Shown here: one piece after another, positions 44,138 to 53,299 of the stretch
Layout of the letters: each line of letters starts with the position of its first letter
Numbering within the stretch: the first letter of the stretch is position 1
Assembly: GCF_016887565.1 (NCBI RefSeq)
Contig: NZ_CP069396.1
Location: 518,501-582,500 of the forward strand
Source of the DNA: Archangium violaceum
GTDB taxonomy: Bacteria; Myxococcota; Myxococcia; Myxococcales; Myxococcaceae
Length of the DNA: 64,000 nucleotides
Reading direction: 5' to 3'
The notes under the pieces: model-generated
The model's input: only the letters and a program-made list of their open reading frames with translations
Database searches by the model: none
What the model was told of the DNA's origin: nothing
Program-made: the position numbers and the translations under genes

Positions 44138-45370
44138 TCAGGAGCGGTGGACCACGAGCACCTGTCGGCTGCGCTCTGGAACCGAGCAATAAAGCCGTAG
44201 GACGTCGGGAGTCTCCAGGGGTTCAGCCAGGGATTGACACCAGCGAAGCAGCTCGAGGAGGGAGTCGTCGTCCTGGAGGAGCCAGCGCTCCTCGGTCGAG
44301 ACGCGGTGGCGGATGCGAGCAAGCGCCGAGGCGGAGACTCCGGAGAGAGTGCCAGGCCGGGTGATGAAGTACAGGCGGCGGAGGAACGGACCGAGGCCGG
44401 GCTCGCGCCGGAAGAGCCGGAAGGAGCCGCGAGCGAAGACGAACCGTTGGCCGTCCTGTTCATGCACGGCCTCACGGTCGAAGTGACCGGAGCGGAAGTA
44501 GCGGGTCCGATACTGCGAGGGGTCGTAGTGCCCGCTCTCGCCGGTGAACCAGGCGAGGTTTTCCTGACGGCGACGGAAGCCATGGGCCAGGTCATTGAGG
44601 TTGCGCTTCACCTCGATGAGGGCCAGCACCTCCACGGGCTGCTCGGGGCGGCGTGGCAGGCGGATGAGCAGTTGGTCGAGCTCGGTCCGAGCGGCACCGA
44701 GACCGACACCGGTGAGGACCCGGAGGCGCGTCGCGTCCGCGGTCCGCGCTCTCCCGAGCAGCTCGGGAACGATGAAGCGCCAGGTGAGGGTGAGGGCCTG
44801 TTGCTCGAAGGAGCCACCCGAGTGCCCGGAACGCTGGCCCTGGTGCAGCAAGAGCTCGGCGAGGTCACCCTCCGCGCGCTCGAGCCCGAGGCGCGAGCGG
44901 AGCTGTTGTAACTCCGCGCGGAGCCGGAGCAGCTCCTGGCGTGGAGGGCTCTCTCGGGTCAGCAGGGCCTGCTCACGTTGGAGTTCCCGCTGTCTGTCCT
45001 GAAAGGCATCCAGCTTCCGCCGCAGGTCGGGCTGCTTTGCTGGCTCGGCCCGGACCAACGCGGCGCTCAATCCGGCGAGGGCCTTGCCGGTCCTGGCGAG
45101 TTCCTCTTCCACCTGGAGGAGGCGTGCGCCCTGGGGAGAGGCCTCATCCGCGGCGGTGGCGCGACGGTACATCCGCTCCAGGGCACGGAGCTCGGGATGG
45201 GCGCGCCGCAGGTCGCGGATCCTGGCGCGCTGAATGAAGGCGGGGTCCGACTCCCAGAAGGGCAGTTGCTGGGTGAGCCAGTGGCGGAAGCCCTCCAGGT
45301 CGAGGCCGCGGAGATCGACGGCCTGTTGGAGCAAGCGCTTCAGCTCGCGAGTCCCTCGGCTGACTGTCAT
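44138..45370 (-). CDS. Coiled-coil protein with PD-(D/E)xK-like domain
   Basis: A 410-residue protein without signal peptide. Residues about 75-185 are strongly coiled-coil (many Leu/Glu/Arg/Gln heptads). A C-terminal alpha/beta domain contains RTELDQLLIRLP followed 18 residues later by VLALIEVKRNLNDL: Glu-Leu-Asp, then Ile-Glu-Val-Lys, the core spacing of PD-(D/E)xK nucleases, and then a helix with Arg/Gln (FRRRQENLAWF). The overall family is not recognised. The ATG at 45370 was chosen because the longer frame enters the RCC1 gene. It is a candidate DNA-processing or phosphodiesterase enzyme. Confidence 0.65.
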   Translation of the reverse strand: MTVSRGTRELKRLLQQAVDLRGLDLEGFRHWLTQQLPFWESDPAFIQRARIRDLRRAHPELRALERMYRRATAADEASPQGARLLQVEEELARTGKALAGLSAALVRAEPAKQPDLRRKLDAFQDRQRELQREQALLTRESPPRQELLRLRAELQQLRSRLGLERAEGDLAELLLHQGQRSGHSGGSFEQQALTLTWRFIVPELLGRARTADATRLRVLTGVGLGAARTELDQLLIRLPRRPEQPVEVLALIEVKRNLNDLAHGFRRRQENLAWFTGESGHYDPSQYRTRYFRSGHFDREAVHEQDGQRFVFARGSFRLFRREPGLGPFLRRLYFITRPGTLSGVSASALARIRHRVSTEERWLLQDDDSLLELLRWCQSLAEPLETPDVLRLYCSVPERSRQVLVVHRS

Positions 45371-45486
45371 CGTGCCTGTCTCTCGGAGTCCCCTGGAGGG
45401 CTCAGGCGGGGAACTCCATATAGGTGTCCCCCGCCCTCCATGCGTCGGAGGGCGGCGGGAGGCGCCTTGCGCGTCGGGCGATGGGC

Positions 45487-47727
45487 TCAGTACAGCAACG
45501 AGCGAACGGGGCTGGTCGCGATGGCGGGAGGCGCATTGCCGAGCTGGCCCAGGGAGGTGCTCCCCCAGGACCAGACGGTGCCATCGGAGCTGCGCGCCAT
45601 CGAGTGGTTGACGCCGGCGGCCACGGTCGCCACTCCGCTCAACCCCGGCACGCGCGCGGGCGTGGAGTAGTTGCCCGAGACGTCCGTGGTTCCCAACTGC
45701 CGCTCGTTGTTGGCGCCCCAGGCCCACGCGGTGCCGTCCGAGTGCGCCGCCAGGGAGTGGGTGCTGCCCGCGGCCACGGAGACGATTCCGCTCAGCGCCT
45801 GGACCTGCACGGGGGTGGAGCGGCGGGTGGTGGTGCCATCGCCCAGCTGGGCGTACGCGTTGGAGCCCCAGGCCCACACGGTGCCGCCAGAGCGCACGGC
45901 CAGGGAGTGGTTGGCGCCCGCGGCCACGGAGCTGACTCCACTGAGTCCTGACACCTGCGCGGGGGTGGAGCGGCTGGTGGTGGTGCCGTTGCCCAGCTGG
46001 CCGGAGGAGTTGTCGCCCCAGGCCCACACGGTGCCGTCGGAGCGCAGGGCCAGCGAGTGGTAGTAGCCGGCGGACACGGCGACGACATCGCTGAGTCCTG
46101 GCACCTGCACGGGGGTGGAGCGGCGGGTGTTGGTGCCGTCTCCCAACTGGCCGTACGCGTTGTCGCCCCAGGCCCACACGGTGCCGTCGAAACGAACCGC
46201 CAGGGAATGGAAGGAGCCGGCGGCGATGGCGACGATGCCGCTGAGCCCTGTCACCTGCACCGGCGCGGAGCGGTTGAGCTGGGTGCCGTCACCCAGCGCA
46301 CCATCGGAGTTGTAGCCCCAGGCCCACACGGTGCCGTCGTAGCGCATCGCCAGGGAATGGGAGGAGCCCGTGGCGCTGGCGACGGCTCCACTCATCCCTG
46401 GCACCTGCACCGGCGCGGAGCGGTTGATCTGGGTGCCATCGCCCAGCTGACCCCAGGAGTTGTTTCCCCAGGCCGCCAGGGAGCCATCGGAGCGCATGGC
46501 CAGCGAGTACTCGTTGCCGGCGGCCACGGTCTTGACTCCACTCAGGGCGGGCACCTGCAGGGGCGAGGAGCGATAGGACCTGCTCCCGTCTCCACGCACG
46601 CCGCCTCCGTTGCCGCCCCAGGCCCACAGGGAGCCGTCGGCGCACACCGCCAACGAGTGGTACATGCCCGCGGCCACGGCCTGGGCCCCACTCAACTCCA
46701 GGACCTGCACGGGCGTGGTGCGCGTGTACCGGGTGCCATCTCCCAACTCGCCGTACATGTTGTCGCCCCAGGCCCACACGGTGCCGTCGGAGTGCACGGC
46801 CAGGGAGTGGTTGGGGCTCGCGGACACGGCGATGACTCCGCTCTGCCCTGGCACCTGCACCGGCGTGAGGCGCTTGAGCCCGGTTCCATCACCCAGCAAA
46901 CCCCAGGAGTTGCTGCCCCAGGCCCACACGGTGCCGTCGGAGCGTACGGCCAGGGAGTGGTAGGAGCCCGCGGACACGTCGGTGGCGCCGCTCAAGCCCT
47001 GGACCTGTACCGGCGCGAGGCGCTGGGTGGTGGTGCCATCGCCCAGCTGGCCATCCGAGTTGGAGCCCCAGGCCCACACGGTGCCGTTGGAGCGCACGGC
47101 CAGCGAGTGGTACCTGCCACCGGAGATGGCGACGACGCCGCTCAGGCCCGGCACCTGCACCGGCGTGTAACGAGTCGTCGTGGTGCCATCGCCCAGCTGG
47201 CCGTACGCGTTGGAGCCCCAGACCCACACGGTGCCATCGGAGCGCAGGGCCAGCGAGTGACTCCGGCCCGCGGCGATGGCGACGATGCTGCTCAGTCCTG
47301 GCACCTGCATCGGTTGGGACTGCCAGTTCGGGGCGCCATACCCCAGCTCGCCCTGGGCGTTCTCGCCCCAGGCCCACACGGTGCCGTCGTAGCGCACGGC
47401 CAGCGAGTGGTTGGCGCCCGCGGCCACGGCCACGGCACCGCTCAGGCCGGTCACCTGCACCGGCGTGTAACGAGTCGTCGTGGTGCCATCGCCCAGCTGG
47501 CCGGAGATGTTGTAGCCCGAGGCCCAGACGGTGCCGTCCGGGCGTACGGCCAGGGAGTGGTCCGTCGACGTGGCGAGCCGTGCCTGCGCCGACCAGGCCC
47601 GCACGGGCGCGCTCCGTGAGCCTTGCTCCTCCGTGACCCCCGGCGACTGTCCGCAGCCGGCCGCCAGCCAGACTCCGAGCCAGACTCCCAGCACCCTGCT
47701 CGTCCATCTCCATGTGCTGCTGTACAT
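45487..47727 (-). CDS. RCC1-repeat lipoprotein, 14 repeats
   Basis: A 746-residue lipoprotein (LAAGC lipobox, Cys about 25). From about residue 55 it consists of fourteen repeats of roughly 50 residues, each with HSLAVRSDGTVWAWG then N-x-x-GQLGDGT, the RCC1 signature. Fourteen units would build two seven-bladed beta-propellers. The repeats are also nearly identical as DNA, suggesting recent internal duplication. Bacterial RCC1 proteins are surface proteins of unknown role; in this case outer-membrane anchoring is likely. Repeats 7 and 8 are the most diverged (DGSLWAWG, DGSLAAWG). Confidence 0.92.
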   Translation of the reverse strand: MYSSTWRWTSRVLGVWLGVWLAAGCGQSPGVTEEQGSRSAPVRAWSAQARLATSTDHSLAVRPDGTVWASGYNISGQLGDGTTTTRYTPVQVTGLSGAVAVAAGANHSLAVRYDGTVWAWGENAQGELGYGAPNWQSQPMQVPGLSSIVAIAAGRSHSLALRSDGTVWVWGSNAYGQLGDGTTTTRYTPVQVPGLSGVVAISGGRYHSLAVRSNGTVWAWGSNSDGQLGDGTTTQRLAPVQVQGLSGATDVSAGSYHSLAVRSDGTVWAWGSNSWGLLGDGTGLKRLTPVQVPGQSGVIAVSASPNHSLAVHSDGTVWAWGDNMYGELGDGTRYTRTTPVQVLELSGAQAVAAGMYHSLAVCADGSLWAWGGNGGGVRGDGSRSYRSSPLQVPALSGVKTVAAGNEYSLAMRSDGSLAAWGNNSWGQLGDGTQINRSAPVQVPGMSGAVASATGSSHSLAMRYDGTVWAWGYNSDGALGDGTQLNRSAPVQVTGLSGIVAIAAGSFHSLAVRFDGTVWAWGDNAYGQLGDGTNTRRSTPVQVPGLSDVVAVSAGYYHSLALRSDGTVWAWGDNSSGQLGNGTTTSRSTPAQVSGLSGVSSVAAGANHSLAVRSGGTVWAWGSNAYAQLGDGTTTRRSTPVQVQALSGIVSVAAGSTHSLAAHSDGTAWAWGANNERQLGTTDVSGNYSTPARVPGLSGVATVAAGVNHSMARSSDGTVWSWGSTSLGQLGNAPPAIATSPVRSLLY

Positions 47728-47874
47728 CGAATCCTCGCTTTCCCGCGTTTACGCGGATACGCGGCGAAGTTCTCACGACAGGTGCGAGGATCGCCAACGG
47801 AATAGGAGCGGTTGTCAGGCCGGGACATGCTGGAACGTCGCACCGGCCAGACAACGCAGCTCGAGGTGAATGTC

Positions 47875-48762
47875 ATGTCCAGACTCGAAAGTCCCGGGGG
47901 CGGGGTGGAGCGCGGAACGGTTCGTTCCGGAAGCTTCGAGCTCCACTACTCCATGGAAGGAAGTGGCAGGCCGGCGATCGTGATTGGCAGCGCGCTCTAC
48001 TACCCGAGGACCTTCTCGGACGAGCTGCGGCGGTCCCTGCGGCTCGTCTTCGTCGATCATCGGGGCTTCGCCCATTCCTCGAAGGAGGAGCCGGCGTCGG
48101 AGTATGCCCTGGACCTCCTGCTCGCCGATGTGGAGCGGGTGAGGGAGCACCTGGGGCTCGACGAGGTCATCATCATCGGCCACTCCGGGCACGGGTACAT
48201 GGCGCTGGAGTACGCCAAGAAGTATCCGCGGCATGTCTCGCACGTCGTGATGATCTGCACGGGCCCGAGTCACGGCGCCGCCCATAATCAGTTGAAGGAG
48301 CAGTATTGGGAGGAAGCGGTCTGCCCCGAGCGGAAGGCGAAGCAGGAGAGGGACCTGAAGCTGCTTCCCGGGGAGATCGCCGCGGCACCGGAGAGGCGCT
48401 TCATCACCTACTGTCTGCGGATGGGGGCCCGGAGCTGGTACGACCCCGAGTTCGACGCCACGGAGTTGTGGAAGGGCGTCCACGTCAACATGACGATGTT
48501 CGACCACGTGTTTGGCGAGGTCTTCCGGGACATCGACATCACGAAGGGGCTGGACGCGCTCGACCTCCCCGTCTTCCTGGCCATGGGACGGTTCGACTAC
48601 CTGGTGGCGCCCTACTCGGCCTGGGCCCCCTACAGGGAGCACTTCCGTGACCTGACGGTGAGGGTGTTCGACAGGAGCGGTCACACGCCGCAGCTCGAGG
48701 AGAGCCGCCTGTTCGATGCCGAGCTGCTTCACTGGCTCGACTCTCGTACTCCGGGAGGATAG
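47875..48762 (+). CDS. Alpha/beta-hydrolase, proline-iminopeptidase-like
   Basis: A 295-residue cytoplasmic hydrolase. The nucleophile elbow GHSGHGYMAL has Ser near residue 107; the acid is probably Asp in GRFDYL near 246, and the base His in RSGHTPQLEE near 274. FVDHRGFAHSS upstream is the oxyanion-loop region. The cap region is helical and rich in charged residues. GAGGTG nine bases before the ATG at 47875 favours this start over upstream codons. Substrate unknown. Confidence 0.85.
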   Translation: MSRLESPGGGVERGTVRSGSFELHYSMEGSGRPAIVIGSALYYPRTFSDELRRSLRLVFVDHRGFAHSSKEEPASEYALDLLLADVERVREHLGLDEVIIIGHSGHGYMALEYAKKYPRHVSHVVMICTGPSHGAAHNQLKEQYWEEAVCPERKAKQERDLKLLPGEIAAAPERRFITYCLRMGARSWYDPEFDATELWKGVHVNMTMFDHVFGEVFRDIDITKGLDALDLPVFLAMGRFDYLVAPYSAWAPYREHFRDLTVRVFDRSGHTPQLEESRLFDAELLHWLDSRTPGG

Positions 48763-48891
48763 GGGCTTCACTGGCGACCGCCCGCCGCCCCGGCGGGTCT
48801 CCCGTCACTTCAAACCTCCGCCGCTTTTGATCAGACTTGCCCTGGAACGTTCTCGTGACTGGGGTCCTCCCCTGGTTGGGGAGGCACGTGG

Positions 48892-50835
48892 ATGACGAGC
48901 ATATCTGAGCCGAGGAGCGTAGCACCTGGGGCAGCGAATCCGCCGGAGCCGGACGGCGGCCGGCGAAGGCCGCACGCCTGGCTCACGCCCCTGCTGGACT
49001 GGTTCCTGTCGGAGCACCTGCGAAAGGCGCCTCCCACCCAGCTCCTCCGCCATCGGGTGCTGATCGGCGCCACCCTGTTCTCGCTCACGTTCTCGGTCCT
49101 GTACCTGCTGGCCGTGCCATTCACGCGCTCCGAGGCCTCCACGCTCGTCACGGTCGTGTACTACGTCGTGACGTTGCTGCAGGCGCGCAGGGCCCGCACT
49201 CTCACCCTTCCGGCGGTGATCCTGTGCATGAGCGTGTCGGTGGGACACCTGTCGGCCGTCTTCTTGAGCAGCCACCCCGAGGGGGGCTTCCACGCCGTGT
49301 CCATGCTGATCCCCTGCTGTGCGGTGTACCTGCTGGGGCCACGCCTGGGCCTGCTCATCACGCTCTTTCTCTTCGTGGCCGTGGGGTTTGTCCATCCCTA
49401 TTACCGGGCGCAGCTCCCCATCTACAACAGCGCCATCCCCCTGCATGAGTTGACGGTGATGCACGTCACCGCGGCGGTCTCCCTGCTGGGCGTGTGGGTG
49501 ATGAGCGCGCTGAACAGTTCCTCGAATGCCGCGGCCCAGGAAGCGCTCGAGCGGACGCTGAAGACCCTGCGCGAGAGTGAAGGCAAGCTGAGCACCCTCG
49601 TCGACAGCACCGAGGACCTGGTGTGCTCGCTCGACACGCACAAGCGCGTCATCACCGCCAATGCGGCGCTGCGCCGGACCTACCTCATGTTCCAGGGGAA
49701 GGAGCTCGTCCCCGGGCAGCGGCTCTATTATCCGAATTCTCCGGAGGTGCAGGCGCGGTGGGATCCGATGTTGGACAAGTGCCTGGCGGGGCAGCGCGTG
49801 CGGTTCGAGGAGGATTACACGCAGGGGGACGTGCGTATCGTCCTGGATGTCTCCATGAGCCCCATCATCGGCGAGGACGGGCAGGTGACGGGGATGACGA
49901 TCTTCAGCAAGGACATCACGGCGCGCAAGCTGGTGGAGACCCGGCTGGGCGAGATGCACCGCAACCTGGTGGACGTCTCCCGCTACGCGGGCATGGCGGA
50001 AGTGGCCACGGGGGTGCTGCACAACGTGGGGAACACGCTCAACAGCGTCAACATCTCGGCGGGGCTGCTGAACGACCAGTTGCGTCACTCGCGGGTGTCT
50101 GGCCTGCACAAGACCGCGAGCCTGCTGCGCGAGCACTCCACGGACTTCAGCACCTTCCTCACCACGGATTCGCGCGGTCTGACGCTCCCCAGCTACCTCA
50201 TCACCCTGTCGGAGGAGCTGGAGAAGGAGCGGGAGCTGATGCGCAAGGAGCTGAACTCACTGATGGAGAGTGTCGAGCACATCAAGTCCATCGTGAGTAT
50301 GCAGCAGCAGAACGCGCGAGCCGCGGGGGTGGTGGAGCGGCTGCCGGTGCCTCAGCTCATCGAGGAGGCGCTGCGCCTGAACGCCGCGTCGTTCGAGCGC
50401 AAGGGCATCCACATCGAGCGGGAGTACGGCGAGGTGCCTCCCATCTTCGTGGATCGGCACAAGTTGTTGCAGATTCTCATCAACCTGCTGAGCAACGCGA
50501 GGGACTCGCTGCTGGAGAGCGGCAATCCGGACAAGCGTCTGACCATCCGCATCCGGCTGAGTGAGGGAGGAGAACGGCTCATCATCGAGGTGGCCGACAA
50601 TGGCCTGGGCATCGCGTCGGAGAACCTGACGCGCCTCTTCTCGCAGGGCTTCACGACGAAGAAGACGGGGCACGGCTTCGGGCTGCACATCAGCGCGCTC
50701 TCGGCCGAGGAGATGAGCGGGCACCTGTCGTGCACGAGCGAGGGGCCGGGTCGGGGAGCGACCTTCACGCTCGAGCTGCCGGTGGAGGGCCCGAGCGAAA
50801 AACGGGAGACGTCGGTGTCTCCCGAGCATGCCTGA
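48892..50835 (+). CDS. Membrane PAS histidine kinase of the HNVGN type
   Basis: A 647-residue kinase. Five or six hydrophobic segments (about 55-205) precede a PAS domain (about 225-345, DSTEDLVCSLDTHKRVITAN, ending DITARKLVE). The phospho-acceptor helix is unusual, VATGVLHNVGNTLNSV with H377, a variant frequent in myxobacterial and other kinases instead of the H-E/D-x-R-N-P box. The HATPase domain has NLLSNARDSLLES, DNGLGI and GHGFGLHIS. GGAGG seven bases before the ATG supports the start. No response regulator is adjacent. The C-terminal 15 residues are a charged tail. Confidence 0.85.
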   Translation: MTSISEPRSVAPGAANPPEPDGGRRRPHAWLTPLLDWFLSEHLRKAPPTQLLRHRVLIGATLFSLTFSVLYLLAVPFTRSEASTLVTVVYYVVTLLQARRARTLTLPAVILCMSVSVGHLSAVFLSSHPEGGFHAVSMLIPCCAVYLLGPRLGLLITLFLFVAVGFVHPYYRAQLPIYNSAIPLHELTVMHVTAAVSLLGVWVMSALNSSSNAAAQEALERTLKTLRESEGKLSTLVDSTEDLVCSLDTHKRVITANAALRRTYLMFQGKELVPGQRLYYPNSPEVQARWDPMLDKCLAGQRVRFEEDYTQGDVRIVLDVSMSPIIGEDGQVTGMTIFSKDITARKLVETRLGEMHRNLVDVSRYAGMAEVATGVLHNVGNTLNSVNISAGLLNDQLRHSRVSGLHKTASLLREHSTDFSTFLTTDSRGLTLPSYLITLSEELEKERELMRKELNSLMESVEHIKSIVSMQQQNARAAGVVERLPVPQLIEEALRLNAASFERKGIHIEREYGEVPPIFVDRHKLLQILINLLSNARDSLLESGNPDKRLTIRIRLSEGGERLIIEVADNGLGIASENLTRLFSQGFTTKKTGHGFGLHISALSAEEMSGHLSCTSEGPGRGATFTLELPVEGPSEKRETSVSPEHA

Positions 50836-50843
50836 CAGCGCCC

Positions 50844-51326
50844 TCAGGCCGAGGTGATGCCGCGCTCCTGCATGTACTTGACGAGGGAGGCGCGGGCCTG
50901 GGCCTGGACCTTGTTGCGCAGGAAGGGAGACCACCCGAGCAGGAGTCCGACGGGGCCGAGGGATTGGCGGGACCAGGTCCAGAAGTCGAACCGGTCGGTG
51001 TGGCGGAGGATCTTTCCGTCCTTGAATTCGAACTCGGCGTCGATGCGGTTGAGGACCTTCCGGCCGGTGCCGCTGAAGGTATAGCGGGCATCCCAATGGG
51101 CGCGGCCGGTGCGGTCATCGGCCTGGACGTCGCGGAAGGAGAGCTCGAGGTCCTTGCCGCGCTCGCAGAGCATCTTCCACATGGAGGAGACCTGGGCGCC
51201 GCGGAGGCCGGGGAAGGCGGGGTCGGAGAACTCGGCGTCGGGGTGGTAGCAGGCGGCCATGGCCTGGGAGTCGCGGCGTTGGAAGGCGGAGTAGAAGTCG
51301 GTGAGGAGTTGGGCGTGAGGGTGCAT
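50844..51326 (-). CDS. SnoaL-like/NTF2-fold protein
   Basis: A 160-residue protein of the NTF2-like fold: LLTDFYSAFQRRDSQAMAACYHPDAEFSDPAFPG is the typical helix-then-barrel start, followed by the strands GRAHWDARYTFSGTGRKVLNRIDAEFEFKDGKILRHTDRFDFW broken here only by loops. Members include isomerases, cyclases and small ligand-binding proteins, so no reaction can be assigned. The ATG at 51326 has a weak ribosome site. It ends eight bases from the convergent PAS-kinase stop. Confidence 0.8.
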   Translation of the reverse strand: MHPHAQLLTDFYSAFQRRDSQAMAACYHPDAEFSDPAFPGLRGAQVSSMWKMLCERGKDLELSFRDVQADDRTGRAHWDARYTFSGTGRKVLNRIDAEFEFKDGKILRHTDRFDFWTWSRQSLGPVGLLLGWSPFLRNKVQAQARASLVKYMQERGITSA

Positions 51327-51474
51327 GGGGCGTGTGTAACAGACGGACGCCGCGTGTGCGCTATCTCTGGGAGTCGAGGCGGAAACAGGAGGCGCACACG
51401 GGGGCTCGCGCGGGGGCGTGCCCGGTGTAGAAGGGACCTTCACGCGCGAACACGCAGGGAGAAAGAGAAACGGT

Positions 51475-51993
51475 ATGGCTCGCGACATCGTCATCTGGCC
51501 CAACAAGGTGCTGACCACGCAGACGAAGCCGGTGACGGACTTCGGGGACACGCTCACGAAGTTATTGGAGGAGATGTTCGAGTCGATGAAGGAGGCGGAG
51601 GGGATCGGGATCGCGGCGAACCAGGTGGGGGTGTCGCTGAGGTGTTCGTGGGTGGGGAGGGAGGACGGGACGTTCTTCGAGATCATCAACCCGCAGATTT
51701 TGGAGAAATCGGGGCCGGTGACGTTGGAGGAGGGGTGCCTGTCGGTGCCGGACCAGTACGAGAAGACGCCGCGGTTCCACAAGGTGAAGGTGAAGTACCA
51801 GGACCGAGCGGGGGAGTGGCACGAGCTGGAGGCGGAGGGTCGGTTGGCGCACGTGCTGCAGCACGAGATCGATCACCTGGACGGGCACGTGTTCGTGGAT
51901 CACCTGTCGAACCTGAAGAGAGGCCTGATCCTGGAGAAGATGAAGAAGCTGCAGAAGGTGATGAGTCGGAGGAAGGAAGCGAAGAAGGAGTAG
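51475..51993 (+). CDS. def: Peptide deformylase
   Basis: A 172-residue deformylase that removes the formyl group from nascent proteins. The three family motifs are intact: GIGIAANQVGV at 43-53, EGCLSVP at 86-92 with metal ligand C88, and QHEIDHLDG at 129-137 with H130, E131 and H134. The C-terminus is a Lys-rich helix (KLQKVMSRRKEAKKE). The start at 51475 follows a purine-rich GGGAGAAAG stretch. No fmt gene is adjacent. A telomere-like C-rich tract follows the stop codon. Confidence 0.95.
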   Translation: MARDIVIWPNKVLTTQTKPVTDFGDTLTKLLEEMFESMKEAEGIGIAANQVGVSLRCSWVGREDGTFFEIINPQILEKSGPVTLEEGCLSVPDQYEKTPRFHKVKVKYQDRAGEWHELEAEGRLAHVLQHEIDHLDGHVFVDHLSNLKRGLILEKMKKLQKVMSRRKEAKKE

Positions 51994-52003
51994 CCAGCGC
52001 CAA

Positions 52004-52030
52004 CCCCAACCCCCCAACCCCCCAACCCCC
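52004..52030. repeat. Four C-runs separated by AA: G-quadruplex-forming tract
   Basis: After the def stop the plus strand reads runs of four, six, six and five C separated by AA. The minus strand therefore has four G-runs with TT loops, an ideal G-quadruplex. It is between convergent genes. Confidence 0.7.
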
Positions 52031-52044
52031 ACTCCAAAACCACT

Positions 52045-52078
52045 CCCTCTCCCCCTGGGAGAGGGTCGGGGTGAGGGT
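52045..52078 (+). repeat. REP-like palindromic element, copy 7
   Basis: CCCTCTCCCCCTGGGAGAGGG then TCGGGGTGAGGGT, followed by TATACAGCCCCGTGTTC as after copy 4. It lies between the convergent def and unknown gene. Confidence 0.75.
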
Positions 52079-52129
52079 ATACAGCCCCGTGTTCAGCCCC
52101 GTGTTCCCGAGCGTCGAAGGCCCCGAGGC

Positions 52130-53200
52130 TCAAAGGGCGGAGCTGTTGAGACTGGCGCGCAGGGCGGTGCGGAGTGCGGACAGGAGGCGAGCGGAGAGGG
52201 AGCGGTAGGTGTCGCCGGCCTCTCCAGGGAAGTCCAGGTCGTTCCAGGCGCCGATGCCGCCGAAGACATCGGAGGCGGCGGCGCAGAGGGCGAGTTGGAT
52301 GGAGGGGGAGGGGAGCCCGTTGAGGAGGAGGAGCTCGGAGAGGTCCTCGAGGGGTTGGGGTTCGAGGGAGAGGCGGAGGAGGGCGCGGCGGAAGAGCTTG
52401 GACCAGGAGCGGAGGCCCTGCTTCTGGGAGAAGTCCCGCATGGCCTCGAGGGCGTTGGTGAGGGATTCGCGGGCGGAGGCGAGGTCGAGCTCGAGGTCCT
52501 GTTCGGAGCCGGAGCCGGCGTAGAGGAATTCGAAGGAGAGGCTGGAGGTGCCGGGAGAGGGGGAGAAGAAGGCGTTCCAGCTCTCCACGTCGGAAGGGTC
52601 TGGAGGGGCCTCGCCGGAGGAGGCGTACTCGACCATGGCGCCAGTGGACATGAAGCGCTCGACGATGTCCTGCATCTCGTGGGGAGAGCGGGCGGAGAGG
52701 TATGCCTCGAGACTCTCGAGTCCGAGGTTGAGCTCGCGGGCGAGGAGCTCGGTGAGGCCGGAGGCGTTCTTGCGGCTCAGGATGAAGGCGTGGAGCTGGG
52801 GTCCGGCGATGTCATGGAGGAGGGGCTGCACCTCGCGGGGGACGAAGCGCTCGATGCGCTGACCATCCGAGTAGAGGAGGAACCCGAGGCTGCCGTTGCC
52901 GATGGCGTCGCGGAGCTCGGGGTCGAGGCTGGCCAGGGTAGGGTCGGAGGCGCCGCCTGGGGGAAAGGGTGCGAGCCAGAGGCGGGCGGAGGGGGAGGGG
53001 CGGTTTTCCAACCACTCTTCGAAGGAGAGGTGTTCGCCGCCGGGGTCCACGAGGGTGACGCGGGATTCGAAGGGGCTGTGGTAGCGGAGACGGAGGCCCA
53101 TGAGTTCCTCGACGGCATCCCAGCGGGTCTTCGATGGCTCGCGGAGGGCGCGGTTGCCAGTGGAGACGAGCACGGCGGAGCAGATGTCGATAGGACGCAT
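52130..53200 (-). CDS. Conserved-looking protein of unknown function
   Basis: A 356-residue soluble protein without signal peptide or clear domain. It starts MRPIDICSAVLVSTGNRALREP, has two Ser/Pro-rich loops (NRPSPSAR, SPSPGTSS) and long leucine-rich helices in the C-terminal third (LFRRALLRLSLEPQPLEDL, YRSLSARLLSALRTALRASL). No motif suggests catalysis. The start at 53200 has a weak ribosome site; the upstream part of the frame is antisense to the SPFH gene and is rejected. Divergent from the SPFH gene, 99 bp apart, so the pair may be functionally linked. Confidence 0.55.
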   Translation of the reverse strand: MRPIDICSAVLVSTGNRALREPSKTRWDAVEELMGLRLRYHSPFESRVTLVDPGGEHLSFEEWLENRPSPSARLWLAPFPPGGASDPTLASLDPELRDAIGNGSLGFLLYSDGQRIERFVPREVQPLLHDIAGPQLHAFILSRKNASGLTELLARELNLGLESLEAYLSARSPHEMQDIVERFMSTGAMVEYASSGEAPPDPSDVESWNAFFSPSPGTSSLSFEFLYAGSGSEQDLELDLASARESLTNALEAMRDFSQKQGLRSWSKLFRRALLRLSLEPQPLEDLSELLLLNGLPSPSIQLALCAAASDVFGGIGAWNDLDFPGEAGDTYRSLSARLLSALRTALRASLNSSAL

Positions 53201-53299
53201 GGTGAACAGGCTACACCAGGGGAGAGAAGGGCTGCCCTGGCGCGAGGGGAGCGGGGCGTGGTGGAGTTGGGACTCCCTCGTTCCAGGAGCCGAGCCCAC

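Noticed and set aside
45371..46177. N-terminal extension of the PD-(D/E)xK-like protein
   Set aside because: It overlaps the end of the RCC1 gene in a different frame and reads as Arg/Gly-rich low-complexity sequence.
45540..47600. Regular DNA repeats as a possible CRISPR or satellite
   Set aside because: They are in-frame RCC1 protein repeats.
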